From contig CAWKZT010000129.1 in NCBI GenBank assembly GCA_963854565.1, forward strand, positions 1 through 5,368: 5,368 nt of DNA. The letters are read 5' to 3'. Under the pieces are notes generated by a model. That model saw nothing but the letters and a program-made list of their open reading frames with translations, did not search any database and was not told the origin of the DNA. Of this stretch, positions 1-5,368 are shown in pieces (the stretch's first letter is position 1; every line of letters begins with the position of its first letter). The stretch comes from CAWKZT01 sp963854565. Lineage in GTDB: Bacteria > Actinomycetota > Acidimicrobiia > Acidimicrobiales > JAHEJN01. The position numbers and the translations under genes are program-made.

Positions 1-8
1 CTGCTCCA

Positions 9-1778
9 GTGGATGCTGCGCGCACGGCGACTGTTGTTGGTGGCGGACCCGCCGGCTTGATGGCCGCCGAAGTGCTCGCGACCGCAGGGTTTGCCGTGAC
101 GGTCTACGACCACAAACCGTCGGTGGGACGCAAGTTTCTGCTGGCCGGTCGAGGTGGACTCAACATCACCCACAGCGAAGAACCGGCCATCTTCCTCTCC
201 CGATATCACCCCGCCAACCAACGTCTCGCTGATGCGATAGAGAGCTTCGGCCCCGATGACCTGCGGACCTGGTGCGCAGATTTGGGTGAACCAACGTTCG
301 TTGGCAGCAGTGGTCGAGTCTTTCCCCAGTCGTTTCGGGCCACACCGCTGTTGCGGGCCTGGCTGGCTCGGCTAAATGACCTGGGCGTCATGTTCGCCCT
401 ACGTCACCGTTGGCTGGGGTTTGTACCTCAAACAAATGACTCATCATTCCAAAACGCGGACGGATCTACCGTCGAGGTAGCCGCGGACGTCACCATCATG
501 GCGCTCGGGGGAGCGAGTTGGCCACGGGTTGGTTCTGACGGCGGGTGGGTCCAGGCATTCACCGACGCCAAAATTGCTGTCCGAGCACTTCGCCCGGCGA
601 ACTGCGGAGTGCAGACAAAATGGACAGACATCTTTGCCGAACGTTTCGCCGGTGAGCCACTAAAGAATGTCGCCGTAATGGTGGGCGACGCATCGGTCCG
701 AGGCGACGCCATGGTGACCACATCAGGGCTCGAGGGCGGCCCAATTTATGCTCACTCGTCCGCGATTCGCGACCAACTCGAAGACTTCGACGCATCCACT
801 GTGTTCTTCGATCTACACCCCGACCTCACCCGCACACAGTTGGGCGACCGACTAAGTCAGCGGCAGCGCCCTAAACAGTCGATGTCCACATGGCTTAAAC
901 GGTCGGGTTTCACTCCGGTCGCAATTGGTCTAATGCGCGAAGCAACCGCCAATGCACTACCTGCAAACGTCGACAATATGGCGGCCTTAGCGAAGGCAGT
1001 ACCGGTCCCCGTACACGCGATGAGCTCCATCGAACGCGCCATTTCAACCGCTGGGGGTGTCGAACTGGAAGAACTCGATGATTCGTTCATGGTGCGGTCC
1101 CGCCCCGGTGTCTTCGTAGTGGGCGAGATGTTGGACTGGGAAGCGCCCACCGGCGGATATCTTCTGCAGGCTTGTTTCAGTACTGCCGTTGCCGCCGCGA
1201 CCGCAGCCAGCAGCCGAGTGGCCACTTCGATTGATCAACTGGCCAAAATGGCGATGACAGGAAATCCTGGACTTGGCACCACGCGGTTAATCGTGATCGA
1301 CGGACCGGCCGGTTCCGGCAAAACGACTTTGTCCCGTCGATTGGCTGAGCGACTCGACGCGGAGCTGTATCACCTCGATGCGGCCCTCGAAGGTTGGAGT
1401 GGCCTTGCGAACTTAAGAGACCGTTATGAACACGAAATGCTCGCGCCACTCCAACAGGATGAACCGGCGATATTTCCCGAATGGGACTGGGACAACGACA
1501 AGGTAAGTGGGTCGCGGACGCTGAAACCGACGTCCATCTTGATTGTCGAAGGGGTAGGTGGTGCCGATCGAATAGTTGATGGGCTAGCCAGCCTGCAGAT
1601 CTGGGTAGAGGTGCCCCAAGCTGAACGGTTACGGCGCGGCATAGAGCGCGACGGTGCCGCCACTGAAGACCTATGGAACGCTTGGTTAGTCGAGGAAACG
1701 GCGCTACACCTCGACCAAAACACGCGGGCCCGGGCCGACCTCATTGTGGACGGAACCCAGCCCCTACCTGCTATTTAA
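9..1778 (+). CDS. TIGR03862 (PP_4765)-type FAD flavoprotein fused to a C-terminal P-loop kinase-like domain
   Basis: Two domains share one uninterrupted frame of 589 residues. Residues 1-405 form a HI0933-like flavoprotein. The dinucleotide-binding motif GGGPAG is at 11-16, with an acidic residue (D34) ending the second strand. The signature GRKFLLAGRGGLNITH is at 40-55, ALGGASWPR lies mid-domain, and GEMLDWEAPTGGYLLQACF closes the domain. This wording matches the PP_4765 flavoprotein subfamily, a probable cytosolic FAD oxidoreductase of unknown substrate. Residues 425-589 resemble small uridine-kinase-like ATPases: Walker A GPAGSGKT at 432-439, HLD at 455-457, EGW at 461-463, EWDWD at 491-495, the Walker B-like strand ILIVEG at 510-515, and an Arg-rich lid ERLRRGIERDG at 539-549. 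The GTG start at 9 gives a normal N-terminus, but the frame is open to the window edge and no ribosome binding site is visible, so an upstream start is possible. An internal ATG at 1248 could give a separate kinase, although no stop divides the two domains. Confidence 0.9.
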   Translation: MDAARTATVVGGGPAGLMAAEVLATAGFAVTVYDHKPSVGRKFLLAGRGGLNITHSEEPAIFLSRYHPANQRLADAIESFGPDDLRTWCADLGEPTFVGSSGRVFPQSFRATPLLRAWLARLNDLGVMFALRHRWLGFVPQTNDSSFQNADGSTVEVAADVTIMALGGASWPRVGSDGGWVQAFTDAKIAVRALRPANCGVQTKWTDIFAERFAGEPLKNVAVMVGDASVRGDAMVTTSGLEGGPIYAHSSAIRDQLEDFDASTVFFDLHPDLTRTQLGDRLSQRQRPKQSMSTWLKRSGFTPVAIGLMREATANALPANVDNMAALAKAVPVPVHAMSSIERAISTAGGVELEELDDSFMVRSRPGVFVVGEMLDWEAPTGGYLLQACFSTAVAAATAASSRVATSIDQLAKMAMTGNPGLGTTRLIVIDGPAGSGKTTLSRRLAERLDAELYHLDAALEGWSGLANLRDRYEHEMLAPLQQDEPAIFPEWDWDNDKVSGSRTLKPTSILIVEGVGGADRIVDGLASLQIWVEVPQAERLRRGIERDGAATEDLWNAWLVEETALHLDQNTRARADLIVDGTQPLPAI

Positions 1779-1796
1779 AGTTTTCTTAATGTTCGA
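1772..1796 (+). promoter_or_regulatory. AT-rich spacer, possible weak promoter of the lipoprotein gene
   Basis: The gap between the flavoprotein stop and the lipoprotein start holds a short AT-rich run (TATTTAAAG followed by TTTTCTTAATG) that stands out from its GC-rich surroundings. TATTTA at 1772-1777 could serve as a -10 element. No good -35 hexamer sits at 16-18 bases upstream, so a promoter is only suggested. No riboswitch or operator-like repeat specific for nickel or cobalt is visible, and the gap is too short for a cobalamin riboswitch. Confidence 0.25.
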
Positions 1797-1801
1797 TTGT
1801 C

Positions 1802-1807
1802 AAGGTG
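1802..1807 (+). promoter_or_regulatory. Ribosome binding site that fixes the lipoprotein start
   Basis: AAGGTG lies five bases before the ATG at 1813 and resembles the Shine-Dalgarno consensus AAGGAG. It favours this ATG over the in-frame ATG at 1789 and the TTG at 1744, neither of which has a comparable site. The choice also gives a clean lipoprotein signal peptide directly at the N-terminus. Confidence 0.7.
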
Positions 1808-1812
1808 ACGTC

Positions 1813-2907
1813 ATGAACAAGCAACTAGCTCGAATACTGTCGATTGTTCTACTAATCGGACTGAGCGCCAGCGCGTGCGGGAACACCGCAGTAGATGAGA
1901 CCGCTGTGGTTGTTGCCGCGGATACGGATGCGACAACTGAGATCGAGACTCCTGCTGCTGCGGTGAGTTCGCCCGCAGAATCTGAACCCGCAGAATCCGA
2001 ACCAGCGGTGGCCTCGGTCGAAACCAAAGGCGACACATACACCGTCGCCAACTGCGAGGGCGGAACACTCGATGCTTCCTCAAGCACAGTGGCCGTGGCG
2101 TTCGATAAATACACGTCCACCAACGAATTGTATGAGGTAACCGTTTGTGGCGACGACATCAACGGCGATGGCATCGCCGACGAAATCGTGGTGACCTCGA
2201 CCAATCTTCCCGATCACGAGTCGGTCTACTGGGAAGATGATCAGGACCTTCATGAGGACTACGACTACGACACCAATATTTACAAGTTCGCAGAGGTCTA
2301 CACCGATCAAGTTGCTCATTCGGCGGGCCCAAACATGATCAAGACACAGTCCATCGTCATGCGGATGCCGGCTGATCCGACCGAAGCCGCCAACAAGACC
2401 CAGTCGACATTCGGAACCATTGGCCTGGCCCTCAACGGCGTGTCGTTCTTCAATGAAAATGCCGCTCCGGGCGGCTACATCGTCGACGAGTTGTTCACGT
2501 TCGATCAGTGCTCGGGTCACCCACAACAACAAGGCGTTTACCACTATCACGTCGACGCCGTTTGCCTGGTCAGAGACCTTGGCGGCGATATCACCGAGCA
2601 ATCGGTCACCGATGCCGGGACTACCTACACGTGGATCGAGGATGCCGGAACCAACGCCGGCGTGCTGCTTGGCTTTCTCATGGATGGATTTCCGGTCTAC
2701 GGACCAATTGACGCAGAAGAACTGGATTGCCAAGGCGAAGCCGTTACCGAACCCATAGATGCTTACAACGGTCACGCCCACTGCACCGCCGACTTCGACG
2801 AGCCGATATTTCACTACCACGTCAAAACGGCCTCCGACGGTGGAACGGGCGAAGCAGTGTTCTGGATTGTGAACGCCGACTACTACGGCGAACCAGGAAC
2901 GATCTGA
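1813..2907 (+). CDS. YHYH-domain secreted lipoprotein, candidate metal-binding surface protein
   Basis: The protein has 364 residues. The N-terminus is a lipoprotein signal: MNKQLAR, a hydrophobic stretch at 8-17, and a lipobox-like ASAC ending at C22, so export and lipid anchoring on the outer face of the membrane are expected. A Thr/Ala/Glu/Pro/Ser-rich spacer follows to about residue 75. The YHYH domain (a Pfam family of unknown function) then covers about 85-360: DINGDGIAD at 115-123, NLPDH at 131-135, GLALNG at 204-209, DQCSGHP at 231-237, YHYH at 243-246, DGFPVYGP at 291-298, HAHC at 321-324 and HYH at 334-336. C233/C251 and C306/C324 flank the His clusters and could form disulfides. 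The density of His motifs suggests metal binding, but this is inference because the family has no established activity. The next gene, a nickel/cobalt-type permease, starts 17 bases downstream, suggesting an operon and a shared role. The start was chosen from the ribosome binding site and signal peptide. Confidence 0.9.
   Translation: MNKQLARILSIVLLIGLSASACGNTAVDETAVVVAADTDATTEIETPAAAVSSPAESEPAESEPAVASVETKGDTYTVANCEGGTLDASSSTVAVAFDKYTSTNELYEVTVCGDDINGDGIADEIVVTSTNLPDHESVYWEDDQDLHEDYDYDTNIYKFAEVYTDQVAHSAGPNMIKTQSIVMRMPADPTEAANKTQSTFGTIGLALNGVSFFNENAAPGGYIVDELFTFDQCSGHPQQQGVYHYHVDAVCLVRDLGGDITEQSVTDAGTTYTWIEDAGTNAGVLLGFLMDGFPVYGPIDAEELDCQGEAVTEPIDAYNGHAHCTADFDEPIFHYHVKTASDGGTGEAVFWIVNADYYGEPGTI
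1972..2001 (+). repeat. 15-bp in-frame tandem duplication in the lipoprotein spacer
   Basis: Two adjacent copies of CCCGCAGAATCTGAA, the second with one C for T change, encode PAESEPAESE in the low-complexity tether between the lipid anchor and the folded domain. The near identity points to a recent slippage duplication. It probably only changes tether length. Confidence 0.8.
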
Positions 2908-2924
2908 ACCTCTAGGCTCGACAG

Positions 2925-3845
2925 GTGACTGTTGGCCTCCTTGTTACCTCGCTTCTGCTGGGTTTACGCCATGGCATCGACTGGGACCACATAGCAGCAA
3001 TCGCCGACCTCACCGGAGCGGCAGAAAACCGCCGTAAGGGGTTTCTGCTCTCGCTGTACTACGCATTAGGTCACGCTGCGGTGGTGTTCGTGCTCGGCTC
3101 AATCGCCATTTTGTTTGGTGCCGCTATTCCCGAGAGCTTCGATTCCTGGATGGGTCGGATCGTCGGTGTCACTCTTATTGCCTTGGGAATTTGGGTGCTG
3201 GTGGGGTTGGTACGCCACGGCCGTGACTTCCGTCTGCGGAGTCGGTGGATGCTCGTGCTCAACGGGACTTTCGCCGGATTACGGAAGGTGACCGGACGGG
3301 CCGGAGAACGGCATATCTCCGTTGAGCATGACCACGATCATCACCACGATGAAGATGCGGCGGCGCATACCGAAGCCCATGCGCACGATCACTCGCACAC
3401 CGAACAAGGCGCCGATACCGACATGGCGGCGACCAGTGAGCGGCGGCGCCTGAGCACCTGGCTCAGTAGGCGCCAACACACCCATCACCACGCGCACCAA
3501 CATGATCTAGCCTTGCCCGATTCTGCCGATAGCAGCTACGGAAGTGGCACTGCTGCGGGGATTGGAATGTTGCACGGAGTTGGCTTCGAAAGCCCGACCC
3601 AGATAGCAGTATTTGTTGCCTCGACTTCAGTAGAAGGCGGCAATGTCGGGCTGATGGTTCTGTTGGCCTGGGTTGTTGGTCTCGTCTTAGCGAACTCTGG
3701 ATTGGCAGTGCTAGCCGGCCTCGGCCTACTCAACGCTGAACGGAACTTCACCATCTACGCGACGCTTGCCGTGGTCGTGGCGGTGGCGAGCATTGTCGTG
3801 GGGATCATGTTTGTCGGCGAGTGGGATCTACTTCCCGAAATCTAG
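2925..3845 (+). CDS. Short NiCoT-type nickel/cobalt permease with a histidine-rich loop
   Basis: This 306-residue integral membrane protein has family features of the HoxN/HupN/NixA nickel/cobalt transporters. RHGIDWDHIAAI at 15-26 carries the HX4DH signature (H16, D21, H22). LYYALGHAAVV at 44-54 matches the second conserved motif, and LHGVGFESPTQI at 216-227 matches the third (family LGFDTATEI type). Hydrophobic segments lie at about 3-14, 40-66, 77-97, 208-232, 241-266 and 276-297, so I count six rather than the eight usual for the family. Residues 98-207 form a hydrophilic loop with 17 histidines, mostly in clusters at 135-158 and 185-193. The likely role is uptake of Ni2+ or Co2+ across the cytoplasmic membrane; the ion cannot be decided from sequence. 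The GTG at 2925 is forced: an in-frame TAG at 2913-2915 blocks any upstream start. The ribosome binding site is weak (AGG at 2914-2916). It lies 17 bases after the YHYH lipoprotein gene, probably in one transcript. Confidence 0.88.
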   Translation: MTVGLLVTSLLLGLRHGIDWDHIAAIADLTGAAENRRKGFLLSLYYALGHAAVVFVLGSIAILFGAAIPESFDSWMGRIVGVTLIALGIWVLVGLVRHGRDFRLRSRWMLVLNGTFAGLRKVTGRAGERHISVEHDHDHHHDEDAAAHTEAHAHDHSHTEQGADTDMAATSERRRLSTWLSRRQHTHHHAHQHDLALPDSADSSYGSGTAAGIGMLHGVGFESPTQIAVFVASTSVEGGNVGLMVLLAWVVGLVLANSGLAVLAGLGLLNAERNFTIYATLAVVVAVASIVVGIMFVGEWDLLPEI

Positions 3846-3852
3846 TTTCGGG
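3834..3852. terminator. Perfect 7-bp hairpin between convergent genes, probable bidirectional terminator
   Basis: CCCGAAA at 3834-3840 and TTTCGGG at 3846-3852 pair perfectly around a five-base loop TCTAG, which contains the permease stop codon. The stem lies in the 12-base gap and the permease 3' end, just beyond the oleD-like stop on the other strand. Being symmetric, it can form in either transcript. Neither side has a clear U-tract, so it is a weak or non-canonical terminator rather than a textbook one. Confidence 0.5.
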
Positions 3853-3857
3853 TGTTC

Positions 3858-4826
3858 TCACTGCTGTTGGAACCACGCCCGTAAACGCTCGAAGCCCTCG
3901 TCGATGCCTACCTTGGGAGTCCAGTTGAGAGCGTCGCGGGTTGCTCTTTGGTCGAACCAATGCGCCGTGGAAAGTTGCTCGGCCAAAAAGCTCGTCATCG
4001 GCGGGTCGTCAGTGCGTTGCTGGCGCTCCCAAGTTCGCTCGGCCAACCAACCGCCCGCCAAGGCCAGTCGGGCAGGAACGTGACGATCAGTCGGCGTGAG
4101 ACCAGCAGCAACGGCAATGCGACCAATGAGTTCGCTGACGGTGCGGGGTTGACCATTGGAAACGACAAACGCCTGACCCCCTAAGCCAGGGGCGGCGTCG
4201 ACCGCGGCGACAATAGCGTCGACCGCGTTGGTGATGAATGTGGAATCAATGAGCGCATTACCGGACCCAATCATTGCCATGCGTCCGGCTTTGGTCTTGG
4301 CAACGATTCTGCCCACCAGCTGCGTATCGCCGGGACCCCAAATGAGGTGCGGGCGAAGCGCCACTATCGGCATTGACGAGCTAGACGCCGCTAATGCGTA
4401 TTGCTCGGCTAGTGCCTTGCTGGTCGCGTAATGGCCGCGCGTGGACGTTGGGTCAGCGACACCAGCTGGGGCCCCAACAAGGGCCGCACCGCCATGGGCC
4501 ACCGAGGGTGACGAAACATGGACAAACCGCCCCACACCCGCCTTCTGAGCGGCCTCAATCAGGGTTTGGGTGCCGCGGACATTCGTCTGATAGAACTCAT
4601 CCCACGTACCGGTAACGCCAACTTTGGCGGCCAAATGCACAACCGCATCCTGACCAGCAACAGCCGGACGGACCTCATTGACGTTGGTCAATGATCCACA
4701 AAACTCAGCTACCGAAAGTCCACTTGGACTCCGCTGAAACACCGTAACTTCATGGCCCAACTCAGCGAGTTGAGTGGCGGTGTGGCCGCCCACGAGGCTG
4801 GTTGCCCCCGTGACCAGAACTTTCAC
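3858..4826 (-). CDS. oleD: OleD-like NAD(P)-dependent 2-alkyl-3-oxoalkanoate reductase
   Basis: This 322-residue extended short-chain dehydrogenase reduces a beta-keto acid to a 2-alkyl-3-hydroxyalkanoate in the Ole long-chain hydrocarbon pathway, if the assignment is right. The Rossmann motif is TGATSLVGG at 6-14, with Ser replacing the usual middle Gly. HLAA at 64-67 contacts the cofactor, S105/S106 in HVSS is the probable catalytic Ser, and Y133/K137 in YATSK complete the triad. RPHLIWGPGD at 158-167 and LSTAHWFD at 285-292 are wording I associate with OleD rather than generic 3-beta-HSD-like epimerases. The start is the GTG at 4826, whose bases overlap the upstream oleC-like stop as GTGA. 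It places the Rossmann motif at the very N-terminus. A longer reading from 4868 would add 14 residues of no family character. The overlap implies translational coupling to the ligase. The gene converges with the permease gene. A generic NAD-dependent epimerase is the alternative; the oleC-like neighbour argues against it. Confidence 0.85.
   Translation of the reverse strand: MKVLVTGATSLVGGHTATQLAELGHEVTVFQRSPSGLSVAEFCGSLTNVNEVRPAVAGQDAVVHLAAKVGVTGTWDEFYQTNVRGTQTLIEAAQKAGVGRFVHVSSPSVAHGGAALVGAPAGVADPTSTRGHYATSKALAEQYALAASSSSMPIVALRPHLIWGPGDTQLVGRIVAKTKAGRMAMIGSGNALIDSTFITNAVDAIVAAVDAAPGLGGQAFVVSNGQPRTVSELIGRIAVAAGLTPTDRHVPARLALAGGWLAERTWERQQRTDDPPMTSFLAEQLSTAHWFDQRATRDALNWTPKVGIDEGFERLRAWFQQQ
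4823..4826 (-). promoter_or_regulatory. GTGA stop/start overlap coupling oleC-like and oleD-like translation
   Basis: On the minus strand the bases GTGA hold both the TGA stop of the ligase (4825-4823) and the GTG start of the reductase (4826-4824). There is no convincing ribosome binding site just upstream of the GTG, so re-initiation by ribosomes finishing the ligase probably sets reductase output and keeps the two enzymes in fixed proportion. Confidence 0.75.
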
Positions 4827-5368
4827 AGGCGTCGCATACGTTGGCCGGTAAGGGCATGAGCCGTCCACTTGGCGATCCGTGGACGGTCGATTTTAGAATT
4901 GTGTCGTCGGTCAACAGGAAGGTGGGGAACGACGAAAACCGCGGCCAGGTCATGGTCGGTGGTCGAACGCACGCGGTTTTGTAAATCAAGGTCAGCCAAC
5001 GTGGGCCAACGAGCGGGTTCTCGAACTTGGACCACCGCAACAAGTTGCTGCGTTCCCGCCGGACCGACGCCCACAATCGCCGCGAGGTCTACGTCGGCGA
5101 GGTCTTCTATGCGCTGCTCGATCTTTACCGGCAGTACCGGTCCGGAATCGGTAGCCACGATGTCGCCGATGCGACCGCCAATCCACAAGCGGCCTAGGTC
5201 ATCGAGGTGTCCTGCATCACCGGTGCGATGCCAACCGTGAGGCTGCGAAGCCAGATGATCGGTGTGCCACAACCGCTCGTAACCGTCGCGGGCATGGGTG
5301 GCCCGGACGATGACCTCGCCAATAACGCCAGCATCGGTGGTCAGCGAACCGGTGGGCTCTCCCAACGC
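4823..5368 (-). CDS. oleC: OleC-like AMP-dependent ligase (beta-lactone synthetase), 3' part only
   Basis: The visible 181 residues are the C-terminal part of an ANL-superfamily adenylating enzyme; the frame is open at 5368 and the start lies outside the window. GEVIVRA, then WHRTGDAG (TGD codons at 5224-5216) and GRLWIGGRIGD (Arg codon near 5173) correspond to the core motifs around the hinge to the C-terminal subdomain. The end carries PVDRRHNSKIDR and AKWTAHAL, close to the PVDxRHNAKIFREKLAxWA ending I know from OleC proteins, with the conserved Lys at 4894-4892. OleC uses ATP to convert the 2-alkyl-3-hydroxyalkanoate made by OleD into a beta-lactone. The hinge segment (GGRIGDIV) looks more like a general acyl-CoA synthetase than the OleC FCGRKAHRV form, so some doubt remains. 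The stop overlaps the oleD-like start by four bases, so both are translated from one transcript. OleA and OleB, if present, would lie upstream. Confidence 0.78.
   Translation of the reverse strand, partial: ALGEPTGSLTTDAGVIGEVIVRATHARDGYERLWHTDHLASQPHGWHRTGDAGHLDDLGRLWIGGRIGDIVATDSGPVLPVKIEQRIEDLADVDLAAIVGVGPAGTQQLVAVVQVREPARWPTLADLDLQNRVRSTTDHDLAAVFVVPHLPVDRRHNSKIDRPRIAKWTAHALTGQRMRRL

Noticed and set aside
1744..1812. Extension of the lipoprotein to the TTG at 1744 or the ATG at 1789
   Set aside because: The extension would overlap the flavoprotein gene (TTG) or push the signal peptide inward (ATG). Neither has a ribosome binding site as good as AAGGTG before 1813.
1806..1813. Perfect 8-bp palindrome TGACGTCA at the lipoprotein start
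   Set aside because: It could be an operator, but it is short, overlaps the ribosome binding site and start codon, and occurs once. Chance is adequate without further evidence.
2080..2820. A 246-residue open frame on the minus strand, opposite the lipoprotein gene
   Set aside because: It lies wholly antisense to a well-supported YHYH lipoprotein, shows no recognisable domain and is explained by the GC-rich codon pattern of the plus-strand gene.
2925..3845. RcnA-type nickel/cobalt efflux protein as the identity of the permease
   Set aside because: RcnA also has a His-rich loop, but this protein carries the HX4DH and LGH motifs of NiCoT importers rather than the RcnA pattern.
4827..4868. Extension of the OleD-like protein upstream to 4868
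   Set aside because: The added 14 residues have no family character and would overlap the ligase more deeply. The GTG at 4826 puts the Rossmann motif at the N-terminus and gives the classic 4-base overlap.
4869..5240. Plus-strand open frame of 123 residues opposite the ligase
   Set aside because: It is basic, low in recognisable structure and entirely antisense to the ligase, whose frame carries clear family motifs.
1..5368. CRISPR array, tRNA/rRNA genes, insertion sequence ends or phage genes
   Set aside because: No spaced direct repeats, RNA-gene signatures, transposase-like proteins or terminal inverted repeats were seen. Nearly all bases are in the five genes described.

Overview
The window looks like chromosomal DNA from a free-living, moderately high-G+C actinobacterium. 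An acidimicrobial lineage (Ilumatobacter-like) is my best guess, but this is inferred from protein style, frequent GTG starts and gene content, not from a marker gene. Coding density is very high. There are five genes (the first possibly and the last certainly cut by the window edge), no gap longer than about 35 bases, and no RNA gene, insertion sequence, CRISPR array or phage signal that I can see.

Left part, plus strand (about 9-2907, continuing to 3845). The first gene encodes a PP_4765/TIGR03862-type FAD flavoprotein joined in one reading frame to a small P-loop kinase-like domain. After a 34-base gap comes a secreted lipoprotein with a YHYH domain (Pfam family of unknown function, rich in His motifs). 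Only 17 bases later follows a short NiCoT-type nickel/cobalt permease whose central loop carries 17 histidines. The last two genes are probably co-transcribed and suggest a surface-to-membrane metal-handling pair. The coupling is inference; the motifs are directly visible.

Right part, minus strand (5368 down to 3858). The 3' portion of an OleC-like AMP-dependent ligase (beta-lactone synthetase) is followed by an OleD-like NAD(P)-dependent 2-alkyl-3-oxoalkanoate reductase. The two overlap by four bases (GTGA), so they are translationally coupled. In the known Ole pathway OleA condenses two acyl-CoAs, OleD reduces the beta-keto acid, OleC closes a beta-lactone and OleB decarboxylates it to a long-chain cis-olefin. 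Without OleB in view, the product could be an olefin or a retained beta-lactone as in nocardiolactone biosynthesis.

The two gene blocks converge. Their stop codons are 12 bases apart, and a perfect 7-bp inverted repeat there has the permease stop codon in its loop, a likely compact shared transcription end. The observations most worth following are the YHYH-lipoprotein/NiCoT pair, the flavoprotein-kinase fusion, and the oleC-oleD pair with its unresolved end product.
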